Shown here piece by piece: positions 52,774 to 63,267 of a DNA stretch of 64,000 nucleotides. Within the stretch, counting starts at the first letter, position 1. Every line of letters starts with the position of its first letter. The translations under genes were made by a program, and so were the position numbers. The stretch comes from Frigoribacterium sp. PhB160. GTDB taxonomy: Bacteria; Actinomycetota; Actinomycetes; Actinomycetales; Microbacteriaceae. Below the pieces are notes generated by a model. It made no database searches. It had not been told where the DNA came from and saw only the letters and a program-made list of their open reading frames with translations. The stretch lies in NCBI RefSeq assembly GCF_003751785.1, contig NZ_RKIE01000001.1:1403564-1467563 (forward strand). The letters run 5' to 3'.

Positions 52774-53910
52774 ATGACCACCATGGTACCGGCGCGTCCG
52801 ACCGGGGCCGCGAGCCTGGCCGACGTGATGTCCTCGTGCCTCGCCTCCCTCTCGGGGTCGTCGGGCACCATCCCCCTCCCGCCTGCCCGGTCGGCCGTCG
52901 TCGCCCTCGTCGACGGGCTCGGCTCGTCGTCGCTCGGCGCCCGGCGAGGCCACGCCCGCACCCTGTCCGCCGTGCGCGGCAGCATCTGGTCGGGCTGGCC
53001 CACCACGACGGCGGCGGCCCTCGCCACCCTCACCACCGGCGCCCTCCCCGGCGAGCACGGCCTCGTCGGCTGGTCCGTGCTCGACCGCGAGCGCGACCGG
53101 GTGGTCAAGCAGCTCTCGGGCTGGGACTCGGGGATGCGCCCCGACACCTGGCAGCGGAGCGCGACGGCCTTCGAGCGCGCGGGGGAGGCGGCGGTCCGGT
53201 CCTACGCGGTCGGTCCCGCCCGCTATGCCTCGTCCGGCCTCACGGAGGCGATCCTCTCGGGCGCGACCTACGTCGTCGCCGAGTCCGTGGCCGAGCGCTT
53301 CGAGACGGCACGGGCCCTCGTGGCCGCGCCGGGCGCCTCCCTCGTGTACCTCTACGTGCCCGAGCTCGACATGATCGCCCACCGGGCCGGGTGGGAGTCC
53401 GACGAGTGGACCGCCGGGCTGGAGGAGGTCGACGCGGCCGTCCGCGGCCTCGCGGCGGGGCTGCCCGCCGACGCGGGCCTGCTCGTCACGGCCGACCACG
53501 GCGTGATCGACGTGCCCGAGCACCAGCGGATCGTCTTCGGCGATCGCGACGCGCTCGTCGAGGGCGTGCGACACGTCGCCGGCGAGCCGAGGTGCCTCCA
53601 GCTGCACTTCGAGCCCGAGGCACCCGACGACCTCCGCAGGGCGACGGTCGAGGCATGGCGCGCCTCGGAGGGCGCGCGGGCCTGGGTGCTCACGCGCGAC
53701 GAGGCCGTGGCGGCCGGCTGGTTCGGCGAGGTGCACCCCGAGGTGCTGCCGCGCATCGGCGACCTGATCGTCGCCGCCCGCAAGGCCGTCGTCTGGTACG
53801 ACGGCCGCTCGACGGGCGGCCGCGCCGGATCGATGGTCGGCCAGCACGGCTCGTGGTCGCCCGAGGAGACGCAGGTCCCGCTCCGACGCTTCGGGGCCTT
53901 CGCCCGCTGA
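52774..53910 (+). CDS. Alkaline-phosphatase-superfamily protein (nucleotide pyrophosphatase/phosphodiesterase type)
   Basis: A 378-residue metallophosphatase-fold protein. Metal ligands match the superfamily: VALVDGLGSSSLG near residue 42 (Asp), nucleophile Thr in WPTTTAAALATL near 76, ELDMIAHRAG near 200 (Asp, His), TADHGVID near 243 (Asp, His) and GQHGSW near 355 (His). No signal peptide is visible, so it is probably cytoplasmic. The ATG at 52774 lacks a ribosome binding site; CAGACT lies seven bases upstream. It diverges from the parC-like gene. Substrate unknown. Confidence 0.85.
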   Translation: MTTMVPARPTGAASLADVMSSCLASLSGSSGTIPLPPARSAVVALVDGLGSSSLGARRGHARTLSAVRGSIWSGWPTTTAAALATLTTGALPGEHGLVGWSVLDRERDRVVKQLSGWDSGMRPDTWQRSATAFERAGEAAVRSYAVGPARYASSGLTEAILSGATYVVAESVAERFETARALVAAPGASLVYLYVPELDMIAHRAGWESDEWTAGLEEVDAAVRGLAAGLPADAGLLVTADHGVIDVPEHQRIVFGDRDALVEGVRHVAGEPRCLQLHFEPEAPDDLRRATVEAWRASEGARAWVLTRDEAVAAGWFGEVHPEVLPRIGDLIVAARKAVVWYDGRSTGGRAGSMVGQHGSWSPEETQVPLRRFGAFAR

Positions 53911-53931
53911 GGCCGCCGGGCGTCCGGTGCG

Positions 53932-55107
53932 TCAGGCGGGGTCGTCGTCCGACCGGGCCCCGAAGACGATCTCGTCCCAGCTCGGCATGGCCGTCCGCCC
54001 GCGGTTCTTCTTCGGCGTCGCGGTCGTCGGCGCCGGCATGACGCCGCGTGCGGGCCGTCCGCGTCCGCCGCGTGCCGCGTCGAGGGAACGGGGCGCCTCG
54101 TCGCGCGGGGCGGAGGGAAGCGGGTCGTCGTCCTGCACCGGGACGGCGGGCGTGCCCGTCGGGGTGCCCTCGGGCAGGTCGAAGTCGTCGAGGGGGACGT
54201 CGATGATGCGCACCGGTGCGACCGTCGGGGTGCCGTGGTCGTCGTCGGAGAAGCGCGCCGACTCCCGTTCGCCCCGGCGGCGACGGAGCGCCTCGAGGAG
54301 GTCGGCCGTCTGCGCCTGTGACGACGAGGCGGACTCGGGCGCCCGGTTGGTGGCGGCGAGGGAGGCGGCGGAGCGCGAGTCGGACCGCGCCTCCGTCCGC
54401 TGGCGCTCGACCGCCGGCTCGACGAGCGTGTCGTCGACCGGGTCTCCGAGCAGCGCGAACGCGCCGCTGTCGAAGCGGCTCGGCTCGTCGCGCTCGGCTC
54501 CGCGGTCGTGGTCCACGGCGCGGAGGCGCGGCACGAGGGGGCCGACGTCCTCCGAGTGCTGCGAGAGCACGTGGGCATCGCCCCCGCGGGGCGCGAGGAC
54601 GTGCTTCTTGGGGTCGAACAGCCACTCGGCCTCGCGCTCGACCTCGCCGACGACGTAGGAGACGCGGACGGTCCACCCGTGCTCGAGGTGCTTGTAGCTC
54701 GACCACTCGCGGCTGGTCGCCTCGGCGGTGTCGAGGCGGGCCTCGATGACCGCCCCGAACGTCGAGGCCCCGGGTGCCGGGGGACCGTCGGTCGCGACCG
54801 AGACCGTGACGGCGAAGGCCGACTCGAGGACGAACGCACGCTCGGCGAGGACGGGGCCCTCGAACCGTCGCACGAAGTCGAGGTCGGCGCCGGTCGCCTC
54901 GGCGACCTGGGCCGACGAGCGCCCGGCGCGGATCTGTGCCTGGATCTCGCGCGGGGGAGCCTTGCGCTCGGCGGGACCCGTGCCGGGCGACGCCGACCGG
55001 ATCTGGGAGTGCAGCGCGTGCGTCACCGGGAGGCGGTACTCGCCCCCGGCGTCGGTCGCGAGGAGGAGCGCTCCGCTCTGGACTCCGACGACCCTCAGAT
55101 CCTGCAT
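53932..55107 (-). CDS. sepH: SepH-like cell division regulator (DUF3071)
   Basis: A 391-residue protein. The N-terminal DUF3071 domain with a helix-turn-helix-like part (IQAQIRAGRSSAQVAEATGA) is followed by EGPVLAERAF and YKHLEHGWTVRVSYVVGEVE. A long disordered Ser/Arg/Asp linker leads to a conserved C-terminal MPSWDEIVFGARSD motif. SepH promotes FtsZ assembly in Streptomyces and mycobacteria (established). The ATG at 55107 is chosen because the family starts MQDLRVVG and GGAAAGG precedes it; the open frame runs further upstream. It diverges from DUF4193. Confidence 0.9.
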   Translation of the reverse strand: MQDLRVVGVQSGALLLATDAGGEYRLPVTHALHSQIRSASPGTGPAERKAPPREIQAQIRAGRSSAQVAEATGADLDFVRRFEGPVLAERAFVLESAFAVTVSVATDGPPAPGASTFGAVIEARLDTAEATSREWSSYKHLEHGWTVRVSYVVGEVEREAEWLFDPKKHVLAPRGGDAHVLSQHSEDVGPLVPRLRAVDHDRGAERDEPSRFDSGAFALLGDPVDDTLVEPAVERQRTEARSDSRSAASLAATNRAPESASSSQAQTADLLEALRRRRGERESARFSDDDHGTPTVAPVRIIDVPLDDFDLPEGTPTGTPAVPVQDDDPLPSAPRDEAPRSLDAARGGRGRPARGVMPAPTTATPKKNRGRTAMPSWDEIVFGARSDDDPA

Positions 55108-55306
55108 GTGCCACGCCTTTCCACCGTCGTGATCAAGTGGCAAGAATCGCACGTCAGGGGGCCTGCGCATGGGAATAGGACGGGCGTGCCGCAAGTTGCA
55201 CAGGGGCGTCCGGGAGCCCTCTCGGACTGGTTTGCTATTCGACAACGAGTGATGCAAACTGTGCGCGCCCGATCGGGCACGACGAACGAAACAGAACTGG
55301 ATGGGC

Positions 55307-55597
55307 ATGGCCACCGACTACGACGCACCTCGCAAGAACGACGACGACTCGGAGTCGATCGAGGGCCTCAAGGAGAGGGTCCCCGACAAGACGACCGGCG
55401 TCATCGACGACGACGCCGACAACCCGGGCTCGTTCGAGCTCGCCGGACAGGACCTCTCCGACCTCGACCTCGACGTCGTGGTCCTCCCCCCTCAGGTCGA
55501 CGAGTTCACCTGCGTCGAGTGCTTCCTGGTGAAGCACCGCTCGCAGCTCGACCACGAGACCAAGCTCGGCGCTATCTGCCGGGAGTGCGCAGCCTGA
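55307..55597 (+). CDS. DUF4193 zinc-ribbon protein
   Basis: A 96-residue acidic protein starting MATDYDAPRKNDDDSES. CVECFLVKHRSQL and ICRECA near the end give two CxxC pairs for one zinc. As far as I recall it is a widespread actinobacterial protein linked to RNA polymerase or transcription in some annotations; function unknown. ATG 55307 matches the family start; ATG 55301 is two codons earlier. The last 26 bases overlap the convergent DUF3093 gene. Confidence 0.88.
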   Translation: MATDYDAPRKNDDDSESIEGLKERVPDKTTGVIDDDADNPGSFELAGQDLSDLDLDVVVLPPQVDEFTCVECFLVKHRSQLDHETKLGAICRECAA

Positions 55598-56027
55598 GCT
55601 GCTCCAGCCGACGCACGACCTCGTCGGGTCGTCGCGTCGACACCAACCAGTAAGGAGCGGGGTCGGACTCGTCCGTGAGGGCGATCTTGACCACCGGCTT
55701 CACCCAGCCCCGGAAGAGGGTCCAGGCTCGCGCGTCGAGCCGGGGCCCTCTTTCTGCCGTCGCGGCGGAGCCTCGGTGCGCGGACACCTCGCCGATCTCG
55801 TCCGGGTGCAGGTGCGCCCGACCGGCGTGGAAGCCGTCCTCCTCGACCCGCACGACCGGCGAGCTCACGACCAGCAGCACGACGGCCGCGACGTAGAAGG
55901 CCGCGGCCACGACGACGCCCGCGGTCTCGTCGATGGGGAGGAAGACGAGCAGGGAGGCGGGGATCAGGAGGGCGCACGCGACGAAGACGGTGACCGGCGG
56001 CAGGAGTCGCTCGCGGTAGGGGTTCAT
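55572..56027 (-). CDS. DUF3093 membrane protein
   Basis: A 151-residue protein: YRERLLPPVTVFVACALLIP at the start, two membrane segments (about 10-30 and 37-57), then SSPVVRVEEDGFHAGRAHLH and YWLVSTRRPDEVV at the end, as far as I recall typical of DUF3093, which often lies beside dut. Function unknown. It starts at ATG 56027, 38 bases from dut on the other strand, and its 3' end overlaps the DUF4193 gene by 26 bases. Confidence 0.9.
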   Translation of the reverse strand: MNPYRERLLPPVTVFVACALLIPASLLVFLPIDETAGVVVAAAFYVAAVVLLVVSSPVVRVEEDGFHAGRAHLHPDEIGEVSAHRGSAATAERGPRLDARAWTLFRGWVKPVVKIALTDESDPAPYWLVSTRRPDEVVRRLEQLRLRTPGR

Positions 56028-56065
56028 GGGTCCATTCGACCAGACTTCTGCACTACCCTCGACAC

Positions 56066-56557
56066 GTGATCCAGACCCTCGACGTGCCGTTCGCGCCCGT
56101 CCGGCCCGTGGCGGGCGGCGACGCCGGCCGTCCGGCGGCCGTGCCGACCTACTCCCACCCCGGCGACGCGGGGGCCGACCTGGTCTCGACCGAGGCGGTC
56201 CTGCTCCGTGCCGGGCACCGCGCCCTCGTCGGGACGGGCGTGTCGATCGCGCTCCCCGAGGGGCACGCCGCCTTCGTCGTCCCGCGCAGCGGGCTCGCCG
56301 CCAAGCACGGCATCACGGTCGTGAACAGCCCCGGCACCGTCGACGCGGGCTACCGGGGCGAGATCAAGGTCACCCTGTTGAACACCGACCTCGAGGCCGA
56401 CCACCAGGTCGAGGTCGGCGACGCGATCGCCCAGCTCGTCATCGTCCCCGTCGTCCAGGCCGTCTTCGTGCCCGTCGAGACGCTCCCCGAGAGCGTCCGC
56501 GGCACCGGCGGCTTCGGCTCGACGGGCTACTCACGCACCACCGGAGGCACCGAATGA
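56066..56557 (+). CDS. dut: dUTP diphosphatase
   Basis: A 163-residue trimeric dUTPase that hydrolyses dUTP to dUMP and keeps uracil out of DNA. All five motifs appear: HPGDAGADL, VPRSGLAAKHG, VNSPGTVDAGYRGEIKV, DAIAQLVI and RGTGGFGSTG. The start GTG 56066 lies six bases after TACCCT with no ribosome binding site, so the mRNA is probably leaderless. The stop overlaps the DUF3710 start (ATGA). Confidence 0.95.
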   Translation: MIQTLDVPFAPVRPVAGGDAGRPAAVPTYSHPGDAGADLVSTEAVLLRAGHRALVGTGVSIALPEGHAAFVVPRSGLAAKHGITVVNSPGTVDAGYRGEIKVTLLNTDLEADHQVEVGDAIAQLVIVPVVQAVFVPVETLPESVRGTGGFGSTGYSRTTGGTE

Positions 56558-57276
56558 TCCTGAGGAAGTCCAAGCGCGAGGCCCGCGCCCAGGAGGTCGT
56601 CGAGGTCGAGACCGAGACCGCCGACCTCGACGACGTCACCGTCGACATCGAGTCCCTGCCCGACGCCGAGGTCGAGGTCTTCGACGACTCGAAGTCGGCC
56701 CCCGCCGAGCGCGCCGACACCGGTCCCCTCGACGAGACCGAGGCCAGTCCCGTCCGGCCCTACGTCGACCTCGGCGGGGTCAAGATCCTCCCGCGCGACG
56801 GCCTCCACCTCCGCCTCGAGGTGGAGGAGGGCAGCAAGCGCGTGGTCGCCGTCGGCCTCGACTTCGCCAAGTCGACCCTGCAGGTGCAGCCGTTCGCGGC
56901 CCCGCGCAGCACGGGGCTCTGGAACGAGATCCGCGAGCAGATCACCGAGCAGATCCAGAAGCAGGGCGGCACGACCTCCGAGGTCGACGGCCCCTTCGGC
57001 CCCGAGGTCCGGGCCGAGATCCCCGTGATGGGCGGCGACGCCCAGAGCTCGCGACTGGCCCGGTTCATCGGCGTCGACGGTCCGCGCTGGTTCCTGCGCG
57101 GCGTCATCGCCGGCGAGGCCACGGTCGACCCCGACGCGGCCGAGAAGATCGAGGAGCTCTTCCGCAGCGTGGTCGTCGTCCGCGGCACGACGCCGATGGC
57201 TCCGCGCGACCTCATCCCGCTCACCATGCCGAAGGCCAGCCCCACCGACGCCGGTCCGGCGCCGACGGCGGTCTGA
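56554..57276 (+). CDS. DUF3710 protein
   Basis: A 240-residue cytoplasmic protein. The first 60 residues are acidic and disordered (ETETADLDDVTVDIES); the rest contains GGVKILPRDGLHLRLEVEE, LQVQPFAAPRSTGLWNEIRE and GPRWFLRGVIAGEATVDP, typical of DUF3710. Function unknown. The ATG overlaps the dut stop, so the pair is translationally coupled, an arrangement common in actinobacteria. Confidence 0.9.
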   Translation: MILRKSKREARAQEVVEVETETADLDDVTVDIESLPDAEVEVFDDSKSAPAERADTGPLDETEASPVRPYVDLGGVKILPRDGLHLRLEVEEGSKRVVAVGLDFAKSTLQVQPFAAPRSTGLWNEIREQITEQIQKQGGTTSEVDGPFGPEVRAEIPVMGGDAQSSRLARFIGVDGPRWFLRGVIAGEATVDPDAAEKIEELFRSVVVVRGTTPMAPRDLIPLTMPKASPTDAGPAPTAV

Positions 57277-57301
57277 CCGTGGGGCGTCGGCGGTCCGGAC
57301 G

Positions 57302-58084
57302 ATGACCGGCACCGACCCGCTCCGGGGCCAGCCGCACGACGAGGGCCACGTCCCGGCCGACGGGGACGTCGACGCCCGCGCCTCCCTCGCGGCCCAGCTC
57401 CGAACGGCCGCCCAGCGCGCCGGCATCGGACAGGTCGCACCGGGCCAGGTCCCCACCGCCTCCGCCCTCCTGTCGGCCATCGGCGGGGTGCGCGGCCTGG
57501 CCGAGTCGATCCTCCCGGGTCTCGGGTTCGTCGTCGTCTACACGATCACCCGCCAGCTCGTCCCCTCCGTGCTCATCCCCGTCGCGGTCGCGCTCGCCTT
57601 CGTGGCCGTCCGCGCGGTGCAGCGCGGCCCGGTCGCCCAGGCGCTGGCGGGGGTGCTCGGCATCGCGGTCTCCGCGGCGATCGCCCTCCTCAGCGGGCGG
57701 GCGGAGGGCAACTTCGTGCCGGGCCTCTTCGTCAACGCCGTGTCGCTCGTCGCCCTCCTCGTGAGCATCGCCGTGCGCTGGCCGCTCATCGGCGTCGTGG
57801 TCGGGCTGCTGACCAACGAGGGAGGCGCGTGGCGCCTCGACCGCGCCAAGCGCCGAGTGCTCGTGCTCGCGACCTGGCTCTGGGTCGGGCTGTTCGCGGC
57901 CCGGCTGGCGGTGCAGCTCCCGCTCTTCCTGTCGGGGGAGATCACGGCCCTGGCCACCCTCAAGCTCATCATGGGGGTGCCGCTCTACGCCGGCCTGCTC
58001 TGGGTGACCTGGCTGCTGGTGCGCACGGTGTACCAGGCACGGGCCGCCTCGGACGACGAGCTCGCCGGCGGCGACCGAGCCTGA
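57302..58084 (+). CDS. DUF3159 membrane protein
   Basis: A 260-residue membrane protein: after a disordered 50-residue head, GGVRGLAESILPGLGFVVVY and about six hydrophobic segments follow, with NAVSLVALLVSIAVRWPLIG and RLAVQLPLFL typical of DUF3159. Function unknown. It lies 25 bases after the DUF3710 gene and is probably part of the dut transcript. Confidence 0.9.
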   Translation: MTGTDPLRGQPHDEGHVPADGDVDARASLAAQLRTAAQRAGIGQVAPGQVPTASALLSAIGGVRGLAESILPGLGFVVVYTITRQLVPSVLIPVAVALAFVAVRAVQRGPVAQALAGVLGIAVSAAIALLSGRAEGNFVPGLFVNAVSLVALLVSIAVRWPLIGVVVGLLTNEGGAWRLDRAKRRVLVLATWLWVGLFAARLAVQLPLFLSGEITALATLKLIMGVPLYAGLLWVTWLLVRTVYQARAASDDELAGGDRA

Positions 58085-58116
58085 GCGCGCAGCGCCGGCC
58101 ACCGTGCTTCCGGGTG

Positions 58117-58122
58117 TAGGAT
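58117..58122 (+). promoter_or_regulatory. -10 box of the aconitase gene
   Basis: TAGGAT places transcription start near 58129, inside the palindrome at 58124-58141. Confidence 0.4.
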
Positions 58123-58123
58123 T

Positions 58124-58141
58124 TGTCTCGACATCAAGATA
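58124..58141. promoter_or_regulatory. 18-bp imperfect palindrome at the aconitase promoter
   Basis: TGTCTCGACATCAAGATA matches its own reverse complement at 12 of 18 positions. Its place over the transcript start suits a repressor. Size and sequence recall the palindromes of MarR-family regulators; TamR is reported to act at aconitase genes in Streptomyces, but the link here is a guess. Confidence 0.45.
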
Positions 58142-58249
58142 GATGGACTGCCCGACCGTGTCGCGAAGCGACGACTTAGGCTGTCCTCGCTGGTACGGCG
58201 TCCGGCCGTACGGCGAGGATGAGGGCAGAGTCAGCAAGGGAGACGGCAC

Positions 58250-61066
<2,817 letters not shown>

Positions 61067-61095
61067 CGCCCGCCCGGTCGACACGCACCACCACG

Positions 61096-61151
61096 ACGCC
61101 GGGAGGCCGGCCCGTCGAGCATCGACTCGACGGGCCTCGGCCTCCCGGCGT
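61096..61151 (+). terminator. Terminator after acn
   Basis: ACGCCGGGAGGCCG (61096-61109) pairs with CGGCCTCCCGGCGT (61138-61151) around an inner stem (CCGTCGAG with CTCGACGG), followed by TTCTCT. Confidence 0.85.
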
Positions 61152-61168
61152 TCTCTGAGCCCGACGCC

Positions 61169-61174
61169 TAAACT
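61169..61174 (+). promoter_or_regulatory. -10 box of dxs
   Basis: TAAACT, giving a leader of about 33 bases that carries AAAGGAAG. Confidence 0.4.
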
Positions 61175-61213
61175 GAGGCAGGCTGCCTCCGGGTAGGCGG
61201 AAAGGAAGCCGGC

Positions 61214-63154
61214 ATGAGCATTCTCGAGACGATCACGGGTCCGCGTGACCTCGACGCCCTCACCGACGAGCAGATGGTCGACCTCGCGGGGGAGATCAGG
61301 CGGTTCCTCGTCGCGGAGGTGTCGAAGACGGGCGGCCACCTCGGCCCGAACCTCGGCGTCGTCGAGATGACCCTCGCCATGCACCGCGTCTTCCGGTCGC
61401 CGCACGACGCCTTCGTGTTCGACACGGGCCACCAGTCGTACGTCCACAAGATCGTGACCGGCCGCAAGGACTTCAGCATGCTCCGCCTCCGGGGCGGGCT
61501 GGCGGGCTACCCGCAGCGATCCGAGTCGGAGCACGACATCGTCGAGAGCTCGCACGCGTCGAGCAGCCTGTCGTGGGCCGACGGCATCTCCCGGGCCTTC
61601 CAGCTCACCGGCCAGTCCGACCGTCACGTCGTCGCGGTCGTCGGCGACGGCGCGCTCACCGGCGGCATGACGTGGGAGGCGCTGAACAACATCAGCGACG
61701 AGAACGACCGCCGCCTGATCATCATCGTCAACGACAACGGCCGCTCGTACGCCCCGACCATCGGCGGCATGGCGCGCTTCCTCAACACGGTGCGCACGCA
61801 GAGCACCTATCGCGACATGCACCGCGGCAGCCAGGCGGTCTTCGACCGGCTCGGACACCCGGGCCGAGCCTTCTACCGGGGCGTCCGCGGCGGGCTGCAC
61901 GGCTTCCTCAGCCGCTTCACGAACAACGAGGCGCTCTACTCGAACCTCGACATCAAGTACGTCGGCCCCGTCGACGGCCACGACCAGTCGGCGATGGAGG
62001 AGGCGCTGCGCCAGGCGAAGAACTACGGCACGCCGGTCATCGTCCACGCCATCACCGAGAAGGGCCGAGGCTACGACCCGGCCCGCGCCGACGTGGCGGA
62101 CCAGTTCCACGCCGTCGGGCAGATCGACCCCGAGACGGGCGAGCCCCTCGAGACGTCGAACGCGCCGTCGTGGACCAGCGTCTTCGCCGACGAGATCGTC
62201 TCGATCGCCGAGCGCGACGAGACCGTCGTCGGCATCACCGCGGCGATGCTCCGCCCGGTGGGGCTGCACAAGATGGCCGAGCGGTTCCCGAGGCGCGTGC
62301 TCGACGTCGGCATCGCGGAGCAGCACGCGGTCACCTCGGCCGCGGGCCTGGCGTTCGGCGGGCTCCACCCCGTCGTCGCCCTCTACGCGACCTTCATCAA
62401 CCGCGCCTTCGACCAGGTGCTCATGGACGTCGGCCTGCACCGGGCCGGGGTCACGTTCGTGCTCGACCGCGCCGGCGTGACCGGCCCGGACGGCCCCAGC
62501 CACCACGGCATGTGGGACCTGGCGCTGCTGCAGATCGTGCCGCACATCCGCCTGGCCGCGCCCCGCGACGCCACCCGGCTGCGCGAGGAGCTCCGCGAGG
62601 CCGTCGCCGTCACCGACGCCCCGACCGTGGTGCGTTTCTCCAAGGGCAGCGTCGGCGCCGAGCACGAGGCCGAGACGCGCCTCGACGACGGCGTCGACGT
62701 CCTGCTCAGCGACGAGCGTCGCGACGTCCTCCTCGTGTGCGTGGGCCCGATGGCGACCGTCGGCCTCGACGTCGCGGAGCGCCTGGCGGCCCAGGGCATC
62801 GGGGCGACGGTGGTCGACCCGCGCTGGGTGGTGCCGGTGGCGCGCTCGGTCATCGACCTCGCCGCCGAGCACCGCCTCGTCGTCACCATCGAGGACGGCG
62901 TCCGCGTGGGCGGCATCGGCACGCGCATCCGGCAGGACCTCCGCCAGGCCGGCGTCGACACGGCGGTGACGGAGCTGGGCCTGCCCGACGAGTTCCTCGA
63001 GCACGGCTCACGGGCCGAGATCCTCGAGGAGGCAGGACTCACCCCCCAGCACATCGCCCGCGACGTCGTCGCGCAGGTCCTCGGAAGCAAGATCCCCGTG
63101 GCGCGCCCCGTGGGCGACCACCAGTCACGACGCGTCGACGCCCAGCAGGACTGA
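61214..63154 (+). CDS. dxs: 1-deoxy-D-xylulose-5-phosphate synthase
   Basis: A 646-residue ThDP enzyme that condenses pyruvate and glyceraldehyde-3-phosphate, the entry step of the MEP isoprenoid pathway. KTGGHLGPNLGVVEMT (about 37-52), GDGALTGGMTWEALNNI with NDNGRSYAP, and DRAGVTGPDGPSHHG are the cofactor and active-site regions. The ATG at 61214 has AAAGGAAG six bases upstream. It stands alone between two terminators. Confidence 0.97.
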   Translation: MSILETITGPRDLDALTDEQMVDLAGEIRRFLVAEVSKTGGHLGPNLGVVEMTLAMHRVFRSPHDAFVFDTGHQSYVHKIVTGRKDFSMLRLRGGLAGYPQRSESEHDIVESSHASSSLSWADGISRAFQLTGQSDRHVVAVVGDGALTGGMTWEALNNISDENDRRLIIIVNDNGRSYAPTIGGMARFLNTVRTQSTYRDMHRGSQAVFDRLGHPGRAFYRGVRGGLHGFLSRFTNNEALYSNLDIKYVGPVDGHDQSAMEEALRQAKNYGTPVIVHAITEKGRGYDPARADVADQFHAVGQIDPETGEPLETSNAPSWTSVFADEIVSIAERDETVVGITAAMLRPVGLHKMAERFPRRVLDVGIAEQHAVTSAAGLAFGGLHPVVALYATFINRAFDQVLMDVGLHRAGVTFVLDRAGVTGPDGPSHHGMWDLALLQIVPHIRLAAPRDATRLREELREAVAVTDAPTVVRFSKGSVGAEHEAETRLDDGVDVLLSDERRDVLLVCVGPMATVGLDVAERLAAQGIGATVVDPRWVVPVARSVIDLAAEHRLVVTIEDGVRVGGIGTRIRQDLRQAGVDTAVTELGLPDEFLEHGSRAEILEEAGLTPQHIARDVVAQVLGSKIPVARPVGDHQSRRVDAQQD

Positions 63155-63187
63155 CGTGCCCGGCCGGCCTGTGCGGACACCGGCGAG

Positions 63188-63227
63188 ACGACGGAGCCCC
63201 TCGGCGAGTGCCGAGGGGCTCCGTCGT
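63188..63227. terminator. Bidirectional terminator between dxs and the hydroxyacyl-CoA dehydrogenase gene
   Basis: An 18-bp perfect stem (63188-63205 with 63210-63227) encloses a GAGT loop, between convergent genes. Confidence 0.85.
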
Positions 63228-63267
63228 GCCTCGCCGAGGAGGAGAGGCGCGGGTGGCGCGCCGGGTT

